The notes under the pieces are model-generated. The model was not told the origin of the DNA. It searched no databases and worked only from the letters and a program-made list of their open reading frames with translations. A DNA stretch of 32,307 nucleotides from positions 1-32,307 of the forward strand of contig JAZSRC010000038.1 in the NCBI GenBank assembly GCA_045538305.1. Direction: 5' to 3'. Position numbers and translations under genes: made by a program. Shown one piece after another: positions 14,832 to 22,572 of this stretch; position 1 is the stretch's first letter, and each line of letters begins with the position of its first letter. Source of the DNA: SFHK01 sp045538305. Its GTDB lineage: Bacteria > Bacillota > Clostridia > Christensenellales > Aristaeellaceae.

Positions 14832-16076
14832 TTATTGGTACATCATGCCTGGCATGAGTACGGTTTCACATTTGTCCTGCGCCATCCGCAGGTCGCCCAT
14901 CAGGGAGGCGGCATAGATGGCACGGTTTCCGAAGCGGCGGCGAATATTGTCCACGCAATCATCCAGCGCCTTTCGTTTTTCCCGCCGCTCCACGTCGCAG
15001 AACATATCCAGCTGCACTGGACGATTCAGCGGCGTCAGGTTGATGCCGCGAATGGTCAGGGCGCGGACGGGCTTAAACCATGTGTATCGTTGCTGGAACA
15101 GGGCGAAGCCTGCCTGCGCGATTTCCAGCGGCGACTGCGTAGGAAATGGAAGCGGAATCTGATACTGGCGATAATCGAGGTCTTTATCCTTGACCGTAAT
15201 CTGGACACCATTGGCTGCCAGCTCATGTTTGCGCAGGCGATGGCCTACGTCCTGTGCCAGTTCGTACAGCACAAGCCAGACCGGATAATCGGAATCAAGG
15301 TCGCAGACGCAGGTTGTACCATGGCCCACGCTCTTGATGGGCGCGACGAAATCGGAAGGCATAACGGCGGAATGGTCTGCACCGTTGGCAAAACGCCAGA
15401 GCATGATGCCGTTCTTGCCCAGTTTTGTGCGCAGATACTCCGGATTGACGTGGGCAAGGTCGCCAATCGTCATGACGTTCATGTTCATCAGCTTTCGGGT
15501 CGTAGCCGGGCCGACGTACAGAAGCTCCGATACCGGCAGCGACCATATCTTATCTTGGTAGTTGCCCTTGCTGATCACCGTGACGGCATCCGGCTTCTTC
15601 ATATCTGAACCGAGTTTGGCGAAAATCTTACTGAAAGAAACACCAATGGATACGGTCAGACCGATTTCCTCGCGTACCTTGCGCCGGATTTCCTCGGCAA
15701 TTTTCAGACCTTCGCCTTCGACGTCGCCTCCGCCGTAGGGAATGGACAACCAATTTTCGTCCATACCGAACGGCTCAATGGTATCGGTGTACTCCGAATA
15801 GATACGCCGCACCAGCTTGGAGTACTTGATATAGAGGTCATAATGCGGCGGGACGCAAATCAGGCCGGGGCAAGCCTGCCGCGCCTGCCAATTCGCTGCA
15901 CCGGTTTTCACACCCATGCGCTTCGCTGGATAGGAGGCCGTCAGCACGATGCCATGACGATCTTCGGTGCTGCCGCACACGGCAATCGCCTTACCGCGCA
16001 GATGGGGATTCTCGTTCATTTCCACGCTCGCATAGAAACAGTTCAGGTCGCTATGCAGAATGATTTCACCGGCCAT
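14832..16076 (-). CDS. Y-family DNA polymerase, UmuC/DinB-like (414 aa)
   Basis: The N-terminus has HSDLNCFYASVE with the first catalytic Asp; the second acidic pair is in PFGMDENWLSI. A helix-hairpin-helix-like thumb (VGPATTRKLMNMNVMTIGDL) and a little-finger domain follow. Length is normal for ImpB/MucB/SamB-type polymerases. The ATG at 16,076 follows GGGAGG. It performs translesion synthesis. Its promoter region is shared with the divergent S24 repressor and carries an SOS-like box, so damage induction is probable. Confidence 0.85.
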   Translation of the reverse strand: MAGEIILHSDLNCFYASVEMNENPHLRGKAIAVCGSTEDRHGIVLTASYPAKRMGVKTGAANWQARQACPGLICVPPHYDLYIKYSKLVRRIYSEYTDTIEPFGMDENWLSIPYGGGDVEGEGLKIAEEIRRKVREEIGLTVSIGVSFSKIFAKLGSDMKKPDAVTVISKGNYQDKIWSLPVSELLYVGPATTRKLMNMNVMTIGDLAHVNPEYLRTKLGKNGIMLWRFANGADHSAVMPSDFVAPIKSVGHGTTCVCDLDSDYPVWLVLYELAQDVGHRLRKHELAANGVQITVKDKDLDYRQYQIPLPFPTQSPLEIAQAGFALFQQRYTWFKPVRALTIRGINLTPLNRPVQLDMFCDVERREKRKALDDCVDNIRRRFGNRAIYAASLMGDLRMAQDKCETVLMPGMMYQ

Positions 16077-16127
16077 ACAACAACCTCCCTCGACCAAAGT
16101 GTCATTTTCCCTATGGGGCGGATACCA

Positions 16128-16158
16128 CGATACAAATGATAGCACAAGGTTCTTTACC
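16128..16158 (-). promoter_or_regulatory. Promoter of the Y-polymerase operon with operator copy
   Basis: On the minus strand TTTACG is followed after 18 bp by TATCAT. The spacer holds GGTAAAGAACCTTGTGCTAT (complement of 16,139-16,158), an inverted, 19 of 20 identical copy of the sequence in the divergent repressor promoter. Confidence 0.6.
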
Positions 16159-16228
16159 TCGTAAATAGCTGGATTGATACCTGTGTTCGCTTAGAGGAGA
16201 TTTATTTTTTGCGCTATACCAGCGCAAT

Positions 16229-16261
16229 CGAACAAATCATGAATTTTTGAACATTTGTTCG
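16229..16261. promoter_or_regulatory. LexA-box-like palindrome (GAACATTTGTTC)
   Basis: TGAACATTTGTTCG (16,248-16,261) fits the Gram-positive SOS box CGAACRNRYGTTYC in 13 of 14 positions on the minus strand. A second half-site, CGAACAAAT at 16,229-16,237, is the exact inverse of ATTTGTTCG at 16,253-16,261. Binding by host LexA, or by the phage repressors nearby, is inferred. Confidence 0.6.
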
Positions 16262-16268
16262 AGAGGGG

Positions 16269-16297
16269 TTTACAGGTAAAGAATCTTGTGCTATAAT
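16269..16297 (+). promoter_or_regulatory. Promoter of the S24 repressor operon
   Basis: TTTACA (16,269-16,274), a 17-bp spacer and TATAAT (16,292-16,297). The operator-like 20-mer GGTAAAGAATCTTGTGCTAT spans 16,275-16,294, between the two boxes. Confidence 0.75.
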
Positions 16298-16331
16298 CCA
16301 ATCATCATAAGGCATGACAGGAGGTTGCGTT

Positions 16332-17198
16332 ATGGAAAAGAAGCCCGATGGCGACAAGCCCCATGCTATCGTAGCGTTTCCGACCACTCCCGCCGAGCGC
16401 ACCAAGCTGCGCAACAAGGCGGAATTCGGAGATAAGATATGCGCCTTCCGCAAGGCCCGAGGATTTTCCCAGCCGCAGCTGGCAGATATGATTGGCGTGA
16501 CCAAGAATTCTATCACCAACTGGGAGAAAGGCACATCGAGGCCTGAGTTGGCGATAATCCCGAAGCTCTGCATGGCACTTGGTATTTCCACAGATGTGTT
16601 CTTTGGAATGCCGACGCCCGAGAATCGGCTCAGTGAATCAGAGCAGGAGCATATGAAGCTCTACCGCTCCCTTGACCGATTCAAGCAGCGTTCCGTGGAT
16701 ACCCTCATGGAGTCCATGATCGAAAATGATATGCTGGCCTTCCGCGAGCAGTGCGAGGCGGCATTCACCCGGCTTGGGCATGATGAACTCCCGGTATCCG
16801 CTGGTACAGGTATGCCGCTGACCGATACCTTTGAACGCGAGTATGTATTCCTCCGCAATTCCCGCAGCGTATGCCGAGCGGATACGATTATCACCGTCAC
16901 CGGCGATTCCATGCTGCCGACCTTCCAAGATGGCGATGAACTGCTGGTGGAATACACGCCTGAGATCGAAGTTGGCGAAATCGGCATCTTCGTTGTCGCT
17001 GGCGAAGGCTTTGTGAAAGAGTATCAGCCGGACGGCCTGCATTCCCACAATCCGAAGTATAAGACCATCCGCCCGGTGCAGGACGATAATTTCCGCTGCG
17101 TAGGACGTGTTCTGGATGTCATCACCGAGGATATGCTGGCAACGCCGCGCGAGCTGGCCGTCTTGAACGAGATTTATTCCTCCAAGCGGGACAACTGA
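16332..17198 (+). CDS. XRE-S24 phage repressor (CI/LexA type, 288 aa)
   Basis: Residues about 34-92 form an XRE helix-turn-helix (KICAFRKARGFSQPQLADMIGVTKNSITNWEKG, split by positions 36-67). The C-terminal S24 peptidase has Ser193 in TGDSMLPTF and Lys229 in GFVKEY. The likely self-cleavage site is Ala157-Gly158. It should hold the phage dormant and be inactivated by RecA-driven self-cleavage. The ATG at 16,334-16,332 region follows AGGAGG. Three further genes with damage-related domains follow in the same direction. Confidence 0.85.
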   Translation: MEKKPDGDKPHAIVAFPTTPAERTKLRNKAEFGDKICAFRKARGFSQPQLADMIGVTKNSITNWEKGTSRPELAIIPKLCMALGISTDVFFGMPTPENRLSESEQEHMKLYRSLDRFKQRSVDTLMESMIENDMLAFREQCEAAFTRLGHDELPVSAGTGMPLTDTFEREYVFLRNSRSVCRADTIITVTGDSMLPTFQDGDELLVEYTPEIEVGEIGIFVVAGEGFVKEYQPDGLHSHNPKYKTIRPVQDDNFRCVGRVLDVITEDMLATPRELAVLNEIYSSKRDN

Positions 17199-17278
17199 TT
17201 TTCAATAAGCCGACCCTCTGACGCCCATGTTTTGAGCGTTGGCTTATTTCTTTTACCCTTTTTTCGGGAGGTGGTTGT

Positions 17279-17563
17279 ATGGGCAGCCCGAAAAAGCCCA
17301 TTAAGGTCTATGTGCCTGTCGAAGTAGCTTTCGACGAAAACGGCCAGATGTACCCTCGCGTCATCCATTGGGAGGATGGGAAGAAATACGAGGTGGACAA
17401 AGTTTTGTTTGTTCGCCCGGCACGCGCAGAACGTGCCGGAGGCCAAGGCGACAGGTACACCATACGAATGAACGGAAGGGAGACGTATATTTTCTTTGAG
17501 CATAGTGCGGAGTATGGTAGTCAGATACCGGGCCGCTGGTTCGTAGAGCGAAGGGAGGAATAG
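17279..17563 (+). CDS. Unknown small protein of SOS-type loci (94 aa)
   Basis: The ATG at 17,279 follows GGGAGGTGG. Beta-rich sequence (IKVYVPVEVAFDENGQ, RVIHWEDGKKYEVDKVL, DRYTIRMNGRETYIFF, GRWFVER) suggests a small barrel. I recall similar proteins next to Y-polymerases and LexA genes in Clostridia, but know no function. It is followed after 2 bp by the LexA-like gene, so the two are cotranscribed. Confidence 0.7.
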   Translation: MGSPKKPIKVYVPVEVAFDENGQMYPRVIHWEDGKKYEVDKVLFVRPARAERAGGQGDRYTIRMNGRETYIFFEHSAEYGSQIPGRWFVERREE

Positions 17564-17565
17564 AG

Positions 17566-17982
17566 ATGGTTTATAAGAGAAGCACGTCCGACAAGCGTTG
17601 CGACGAAGTATTTGCTTTCATCACCGAGTATATGGTGAAAAACGGATACAGCCCTACCTTTCGTGAGGTTGGCGAGGCCGTAGGCATTCGCTCGGCCTCC
17701 ACCATCAGCCGATATATTCACCGGCTCGTTGATGAAGGGCGCATTTCCATTGACCAGTCTAAGCCGCGCACCCTCTCTACAGCCGCCACATCAGATGGCC
17801 TTGAAACGGTGCGGCAGCGCATCTGTCTGGAACTTGCCGATGGCGGCAAGATCTACATGGACTGCAACCTGCAAAAGCCCAAGGCCGCGCCCGTCACCGT
17901 TTCCTTTGACGGCGTACTGGACGCCAAGGCCATGAGGGGCCGGGTTGGGCGGATTGTCAGCTGCAATGCGAACTATGAGTGA
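17566..17982 (+). CDS. LexA DNA-binding domain protein without peptidase (138 aa)
   Basis: Residues 1-70 closely follow the LexA winged helix (GYSPTFREVGEAVGIRSASTISRYIHRLVDEGRI, KPRTLS). The S24 protease domain is missing; in its place is a 65-aa beta-rich tail (LELADGGKIYMDCN, PVTVSFDGVLDA). It cannot cleave itself, so it may be a constitutive antagonist or competitor at SOS boxes. The ATG at 17,566 follows GGGAGG. Confidence 0.8.
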   Translation: MVYKRSTSDKRCDEVFAFITEYMVKNGYSPTFREVGEAVGIRSASTISRYIHRLVDEGRISIDQSKPRTLSTAATSDGLETVRQRICLELADGGKIYMDCNLQKPKAAPVTVSFDGVLDAKAMRGRVGRIVSCNANYE

Positions 17983-17998
17983 AGGAGGCGACGCATCC

Positions 17999-18532
17999 AT
18001 GACGAATACAGTAAGAAGGCATAGCCAGCCGGGAGCGCGTCGCTGCGCTTTCACCGGATACAGGCCGCAGAAGATGCCCTTCGGCTTTGACGAAGCTGAT
18101 CCACGCTGCATTGATTTCAAGAACCGCCTCAAGAATACCATCCACGCTCTGTATGATATGGGCTATAAGCACTTCCTATCAGGTGGTGCGATGGGAATGG
18201 ACATGTATGCGGCGGAGGCTGTCGTTGAATTGCGTGAACAGTATCCGGAGATCATATTGGAAATGGTCAGTCCCTACGATACACAAGCTGCCAAATGGTC
18301 TCCAGAGCTTCGTGAACGTCATGACCGGCTATTTGAAGTGGCCGACATTGTTACTGCGACGCGGCATGAATATAGCAAGGGAGCCTTATTCATCCGAAAT
18401 CATTATCTTGTAACCAATGCCGATGTTGTGCTGGCAGCGTATGATGGCCAGCCGGGCGGTACTGCCATGACCTGTGATTTGGCGCGAAAGAACCATATCA
18501 AGGTTATTGAGATCAAGCCCATTGTTAGCTGA
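17999..18532 (+). CDS. SLOG-fold protein, DUF1273/YpsA-like (177 aa), copy 1
   Basis: RRCAFTGYRPQKMPFG, FLSGGAMGMDMYAAE and NADVVLAAYDGQPGGTAMT are the typical nucleotide-binding segments of the SLOG fold. SLOG proteins bind nucleotides or nucleotide-derived signals (DprA, Smf, TIR-linked sensors). The function of the DUF1273 group is not established. The ATG at 17,999 follows GAAGGAGG; an upstream in-frame ATG at 17,975 has no clear site. A second, distinct copy lies at 21,449. Confidence 0.8.
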   Translation: MTNTVRRHSQPGARRCAFTGYRPQKMPFGFDEADPRCIDFKNRLKNTIHALYDMGYKHFLSGGAMGMDMYAAEAVVELREQYPEIILEMVSPYDTQAAKWSPELRERHDRLFEVADIVTATRHEYSKGALFIRNHYLVTNADVVLAAYDGQPGGTAMTCDLARKNHIKVIEIKPIVS

Positions 18533-18546
18533 AGGAGAGAATTCCC

Positions 18547-19131
18547 ATGTGCGGACGCTATTACATCGCTGACGAAGATACTGCCGAGGATCTCCAGCGG
18601 ATCATCGCAGAAGTGAACCGCCGTCATAATGGCGACCCGACTATTAAGACCAGCGGAGAAATCCGGCCCACCGACACAATCCCGGTGTTGGCGAATACTC
18701 CCAGCCTCCAGCCGGGTGCGTATGCCATGCGCTGGGGCTATACGATGCCTGACGGAACGCCTATGTTCAATGCCCGAAGTGAAACAGCGTCATCAAAAGT
18801 TATGTTCAAAGACGGCATGGCCCAGCGACGCTGCATCATTCCGGCCTCCCACTACTTCGAGTGGAAAAAGCGCGGAAAAGAGCGCGTCAAGTATGCCATT
18901 GGCACGGAAGGCAGCTCCATGATCTACATGGCAGGCATTTACCGCAAGGAAGGAAACCGCGCCGCCTGTACCATCCTGACCCGTGATCCGGCAGCGGAGA
19001 TTGCATTCATTCACAACCGTATGCCTGTTATCCTTCCCGCCGAGGCAGTTACAGATTGGCTCAACATCCGTTATGACGCTATGGACGTACTTCGCGCCGC
19101 CATGCTGAATATGGAATACAGACCCGCATAG
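18547..19131 (+). CDS. SRAP/YedK-like abasic-site DNA-protein crosslinker (194 aa)
   Basis: Cys2 directly after the initiator Met is the residue that links to abasic sites. Asn75 (FNARSET), Glu105 (HYFEW) and His156 (HNRMPVIL) complete the SRAP active site. The family (YedK, human HMCES) shields abasic sites in single-stranded DNA. With the Y-polymerase and LexA-like gene it forms a damage-tolerance set. Ribosome binding site AAGGAGAG precedes 18,547. Confidence 0.9.
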   Translation: MCGRYYIADEDTAEDLQRIIAEVNRRHNGDPTIKTSGEIRPTDTIPVLANTPSLQPGAYAMRWGYTMPDGTPMFNARSETASSKVMFKDGMAQRRCIIPASHYFEWKKRGKERVKYAIGTEGSSMIYMAGIYRKEGNRAACTILTRDPAAEIAFIHNRMPVILPAEAVTDWLNIRYDAMDVLRAAMLNMEYRPA

Positions 19132-19139
19132 ACACAACA

Positions 19140-19172
19140 GGCCGAGCAGGTTTCCCTGCCCGGCCCTTTTAG
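19140..19172 (+). terminator. Rho-independent terminator after the SRAP gene
   Basis: A GGCCG.GCAGG/CCTGC.CGGCC stem with a short loop is followed by CTTTTAG. It lies between convergent genes ending at 19,131 and 19,173. Confidence 0.65.
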
Positions 19173-19631
19173 TTATTCTTCAACCGTCATATTGAGCGCC
19201 GCTTCTGCAGCTGCAGCTTCGCTTTCGCGTCGCGCAGACCAGCCTCCCTTTTTAGTAGGCGCATACGCTGCATTGAGATCAAAGACCAGCGCCTTTTCAT
19301 CGGCAAAGTAGACAGCAGGGATGTTCCAGGAGTCCTTCTCCTGCCAGTTGGTCATCTTACGAATGATGGACGTTACCACCGGCAGGCTCCACTTAACCGC
19401 ATACTTAGGTGCGACTCCATCCTTGCAGTACTGGAGCGCATTCGGCTCATTTTCCTTACAGGCACGAATAGCCACCTGCTTATCCTTCGTATTGACAAGG
19501 AACTGGATATACTCCGGGAATTCAAGCTCCTGCGCCGTCTGGTTGTTGAACTTGATGTTGTTACCGGTAACGGTGAGGACGGAAGCGGAACGGGTCTTAA
19601 TGAGATCGATGACAGTGAACTTTTCCAACAT
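19173..19631 (-). CDS. Unknown protein downstream of the recombinase (152 aa)
   Basis: The ATG at 19,631 follows AAGGAG. The protein has a mixed alpha/beta look (FTVIDLIKTRSASVLTVTGNN, ALQYCKDG, DSWNIPAVYFADEKALVFDL) and an Ala-rich end. Five bp separate it from the recombinase, so the two form an operon. I do not recognise a domain; a recombination accessory role is a guess from position. Confidence 0.65.
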   Translation of the reverse strand: MLEKFTVIDLIKTRSASVLTVTGNNIKFNNQTAQELEFPEYIQFLVNTKDKQVAIRACKENEPNALQYCKDGVAPKYAVKWSLPVVTSIIRKMTNWQEKDSWNIPAVYFADEKALVFDLNAAYAPTKKGGWSARRESEAAAAEAALNMTVEE

Positions 19632-19636
19632 AGTAA

Positions 19637-20842
19637 TTACTCCTTTTCAATCGTGAAATGCTCATCCTCCAGCGGGATGGCGGTATCAGTAGTGTCCGTA
19701 ACGGGATTCTGTGCAAACAAGCTGTCAATGTAGGCGTCATCCCAAGAAACGTCGAGCACGAAAAAACCGGCAAGGCAGCCTTTTACCAGAACCTTAGGCT
19801 TCCGCCGGTATTTCCGTTTCCGGATATTCAGTTTTTCCTTGCGGATACGCTGCGCCATGAGCCAGTCCGCTTTTTCAATGATTGCCGGGTGGTGGTTTTC
19901 AATGAAGTACTGTGGCTCATGACCATCGTTCTTGACGCTCTTATGAGTAAAAAAGTCTATCGTAACTGTTTTTTGACACAAGGCATCACCACAATACTTC
20001 TCGTTGCGGATGATGCCAAGGACGCCGCCGGAGCTCCAAACAGATAAACCTTTTACCGTAGGGATGCCGCTCTTTGTCAGCAGATCGGCTATAACCGGTG
20101 AGGAATAGCCATCCAGATACAGGGTATAGATGGAACGGATGACCTCAGCTTCTTCCTCGATGATGACCCAGTTGCCCTGTTCGTCTACTCCGTATCCGAG
20201 CAACGCCCAATTTGGTCGGATGCCGACACCCTTGGCACATCGCTTACGATACGCCCACTTGATGCTGTTGGACTTCTGCTCAGATTCACTCTGCGCAACA
20301 AGGCTGAGAACGGTAATAATCATATCGCTGGTTTTATCCAGCGTATTCAAACCTTCCGCCTCAAAAAGGATGCCCACAGGAGGATCAAGTGAACGGAGTA
20401 ACCGGATGTACTGGAGGCTGTCCAGTACATTTCGAGCAAACCTGCTGACTTGCTTGGTGACGATCAGATCGATTTTGCCAGCCTTACACAGCTCGATCAT
20501 CTTCTGAAATTCCACGCGGTGCAGCGTAGACGTGCCAGAAATACCCTTATCAGCAAATATTCCAGCGAATTCCCACTCAGGGTTGCTCTGAATGAATTGC
20601 GTATAGTGCTGTATCTGCAGTTCGTGGCTGCCCTCTTGGGATTCTTCATCAGTGCTGACACGGCAATACGCGCATACACGGAGCTTTCGCTTCTCTGCAC
20701 CCGTGATCAGATCACGCTTCGCCGGAATGATTTGCACTTCCCGCTGGGGAGTTTCGTATGCCTCGCGTATAGCTTCGCGGTTGATATGCTTCTTTTCTTC
20801 CGCTCGGCCACGGGGCTTGGGGACTCGTTTTGTGATTTTCAT
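19637..20842 (-). CDS. Large serine recombinase, probable phage integrase (401 aa)
   Basis: The catalytic Ser63 is in VCAYCRVSTDEESQ, and conserved segments IFADKGISGTS and VSRFARN follow. A recombinase domain (SIYTLYLDGYSSPVIADLLTKSGIPT) comes next. The usual zinc ribbon (CxxC) and long coiled coil are absent; the C-terminus is short and acidic instead, so the protein is shorter than most phage integrases (about 450-550 aa). The ATG at 20,842 has the best spacing to GGAGG; 20,848 is too close. Next to the lysogeny region, it is the obvious integrase candidate. Confidence 0.85.
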   Translation of the reverse strand: MKITKRVPKPRGRAEEKKHINREAIREAYETPQREVQIIPAKRDLITGAEKRKLRVCAYCRVSTDEESQEGSHELQIQHYTQFIQSNPEWEFAGIFADKGISGTSTLHRVEFQKMIELCKAGKIDLIVTKQVSRFARNVLDSLQYIRLLRSLDPPVGILFEAEGLNTLDKTSDMIITVLSLVAQSESEQKSNSIKWAYRKRCAKGVGIRPNWALLGYGVDEQGNWVIIEEEAEVIRSIYTLYLDGYSSPVIADLLTKSGIPTVKGLSVWSSGGVLGIIRNEKYCGDALCQKTVTIDFFTHKSVKNDGHEPQYFIENHHPAIIEKADWLMAQRIRKEKLNIRKRKYRRKPKVLVKGCLAGFFVLDVSWDDAYIDSLFAQNPVTDTTDTAIPLEDEHFTIEKE

Positions 20843-20872
20843 GTGCATTCACCTCCTTCTGCTGCCGAAATT

Positions 20873-20972
20873 GTAAGCAGCGCTTACGACAGCACGGAGA
20901 CCGGCGCACATGATATTATAGGACATTACCGTTATCCATAACCATATCTATAACTACGAATAACGTTATTCG
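20873..20972. promoter_or_regulatory. Palindromes upstream of the recombinase
   Basis: GTAAGC-AGC-GCTTAC (20,873-20,887) and the perfect 16-bp palindrome CGAATAACGTTATTCG (20,957-20,972) flank a leftward -10-like TATAAT (complement of 20,915-20,920). No good -35 is seen. They may be operators, or attachment-site arms for the recombinase. Confidence 0.45.
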
Positions 20973-20975
20973 GAC

Positions 20976-21011
20976 AAAAAATAAGGAAGAAGCGGTCATT
21001 GCTTCTTCCTT
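20976..21011 (-). terminator. Rho-independent terminator after the XRE gene
   Basis: AAGGAAGAAGC (20,983-20,993) pairs perfectly with GCTTCTTCCTT (21,001-21,011). On the minus strand ATTTTTTG follows. Confidence 0.75.
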
Positions 21012-21013
21012 GC

Positions 21014-21325
21014 TTACTTGTCGTGATTGAAAGCGCGCATCATAGTCAGCGCAGCAGATTTTTGCTCTGGCGTCAGGGTACGCCATTCTATGAAGACCTC
21101 TTGTAACTCAGGAGACAATTCGACAGAATCACCATCTGCGAAAAATTGCGAGAGAGTGATGCCGAAGCCCTGACAGATCTTCTCAAGCGTATCGATTGAC
21201 GGCATAGCGTTTCTCTTGTAAATGTTGGCTATGGTGGAATCGGTCAGACCGCTTGCTTTTGCCAAGCGATACATAGTCCACCCACGGGCTTCGAGCAGCC
21301 CATGCAAGCGAGCCAGGACGTCCAC
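21014..21325 (-). CDS. XRE-family regulator (103 aa)
   Basis: GTG start at 21,325 after GGAAGGTGG. Helix-turn-helix at about residues 8-62 (RGWTMYRLAKASGLTDSTIANIYKRN, SIDTLEKICQGFGITLSQFF). A short C-terminal helix pair follows. It is transcribed away from the SLOG gene at 21,449. A 10-bp inverted repeat between them fits its operator. Possibly a second repressor or a controller of the accessory genes. Confidence 0.75.
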   Translation of the reverse strand: MDVLARLHGLLEARGWTMYRLAKASGLTDSTIANIYKRNAMPSIDTLEKICQGFGITLSQFFADGDSVELSPELQEVFIEWRTLTPEQKSAALTMMRAFNHDK

Positions 21326-21347
21326 AGCATCACCACCTTCCTGTATA

Positions 21348-21414
21348 TATTTTACCGTTTCCGACGACGGTAAAATACAGTATACTTGTGTTGCCTATGT
21401 CGTTATGCTATACT
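21348..21414 (+). promoter_or_regulatory. Operator dyad and promoter for the second SLOG gene
   Basis: TATTTTACCG (21,348-21,357) and CGGTAAAATA (21,368-21,377) are perfect inverse copies 10 bp apart. TTGTGT (21,386-21,391), a 17-bp spacer and TATACT (21,409-21,414) form a likely rightward promoter next to it. Confidence 0.6.
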
Positions 21415-21448
21415 ATATTTTGAGATAATATGCGGTGGTGAAAACAAA

Positions 21449-21937
21449 ATGACTGAAGCTGAAAAACGTAAGCGCCGCCTATGTTTTACGGGGCATAGAC
21501 CGGAGAAGCTCCATAGTGATGAAGCGGCCGTCTGTACCGTTTTGAGTGACGCTATTGATGCTGCCATATCAGACGGATACCGCACGTTCATCACCGGTAT
21601 GGCCCGTGGCGTTGATATGTGGGCTGCGGAAATCGTACTGGCACGCAAGACCATCAATCCAGCAATCCGGCTGATCTGTGCGCTGCCGCATCCGGACTTT
21701 GAGAAGCGTTGGAGCGCACATTGGCAAGCGCGGTATAATGCCATCCTCCAACAGGCGGACTTGGTCAGGGAGATTTGCCCTGCGTATTCTAAGGCAAGCT
21801 ATCAGATCAGGAACGAGTGGATGGTTGACCATTCCGCTCGGGTCATTGCCATTTTCAATGGGGCCACAGGTGGGACGGCCAATACCATCGCTTACGCTGA
21901 AAGACACGGCGTTGAGGTCAGGAGGTATGATGCGTGA
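21449..21937 (+). CDS. SLOG-fold protein, DUF1273/YpsA-like (162 aa), copy 2
   Basis: RLCFTGHRPEKL, TFITGMARGVDMWAAE and AIFNGATGGTANTIAYA mirror the nucleotide-binding segments of the protein at 17,999, but overall the two differ clearly. The ATG at 21,449 has a weak GGTGG site. It opens the accessory region and overlaps the next gene by 4 bp (GTGA). SLOG proteins are used as nucleotide sensors in defence systems, which matters given the TIR genes downstream; a link is only inference. Confidence 0.75.
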   Translation: MTEAEKRKRRLCFTGHRPEKLHSDEAAVCTVLSDAIDAAISDGYRTFITGMARGVDMWAAEIVLARKTINPAIRLICALPHPDFEKRWSAHWQARYNAILQQADLVREICPAYSKASYQIRNEWMVDHSARVIAIFNGATGGTANTIAYAERHGVEVRRYDA

Positions 21938-22233
21938 GCATAGCAAAGAGAATCCTACGGGAGGTTTGCATCATCGCAATGATGTCTGTTGTTGGGTATG
22001 CTGCTATCATGGGTGTACTGGCCTATAAGGACTGGCGCGGGTGCGTCTGTTCTGTTCTGTCATCCACCGAGCAGACCTTTCCTATTGACGAGCGTTTCTA
22101 TCGAGTATGCGAGGAAGATACCCTGCACTCTGGTACATTCGCCCGTATTCGGACGAAGTGCGACCACGGGAACACTCTCTGGCTAACAGTGTATCCCGAT
22201 GAGGGCATATATAGGGGACATTTATTGCCGTAA
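21934..22233 (+). CDS. Small single-pass membrane protein (99 aa)
   Basis: GTG start overlapping the stop of the SLOG gene (GTGA), with AGGAGG upstream. Residues about 10-30 (VCIIAMMSVVGYAAIMGVLAY) form one membrane helix; the rest, with three Cys, would be outside. No family is recognised. Translational coupling suggests it works with the SLOG protein. Confidence 0.6.
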   Translation: MSIAKRILREVCIIAMMSVVGYAAIMGVLAYKDWRGCVCSVLSSTEQTFPIDERFYRVCEEDTLHSGTFARIRTKCDHGNTLWLTVYPDEGIYRGHLLP

Positions 22234-22236
22234 CGG

Positions 22237-22326
22237 TTGAAACGATAACCGCTATGATGTATAATTAGAGATTTACTCCACTATTGCACACTTTTTGTTG
22301 ATTTTATGGAATTCGCGTGCTATAAT
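22237..22326 (+). promoter_or_regulatory. Two tandem promoters of the XRE-methylase unit
   Basis: P1: TTGAAA (22,237-22,242), 17 bp, TATAAT (22,260-22,265), with an inverted repeat CGGTT/AACCG over the -35. P2: TTGATT (22,298-22,303), 17 bp, TATAAT (22,321-22,326). Confidence 0.65.
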
Positions 22327-22347
22327 AAATTTTTGGGAGGTGCAAAC

Positions 22348-22572
22348 ATGAAGATTAGCTATCATAAACTTCTTAAGTTATTGATTGACAAAAACATGAA
22401 AAAGAAGGATTTGCAAGCTCTTACTAAATTAAGCGCCTCATCAATATCGAAGCTATCTCGCGATGAAACGATAAGCATGGAAGCCTTGCTGAAAATCTGT
22501 GCTGTATTTGGTGTTCAGTTTTCAGATGTGGTAGAGATTATCTACGAGAACGATGACAACACTTGCGTCTGA
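22348..22572 (+). CDS. Small XRE/Cro-type regulator (74 aa), possible C protein
   Basis: ATG at 22,348 after GGGAGG. Almost the whole protein is a helix-turn-helix (KKKDLQALTKLSASSISKLSRD, SMEALLKICAVFGVQFSDVVE). Such Cro-like proteins often precede cytosine methylase genes as controllers of restriction-modification expression. The methylase starts 78 bp downstream. Local GC falls here compared with the phage genes. Confidence 0.75.
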   Translation: MKISYHKLLKLLIDKNMKKKDLQALTKLSASSISKLSRDETISMEALLKICAVFGVQFSDVVEIIYENDDNTCV

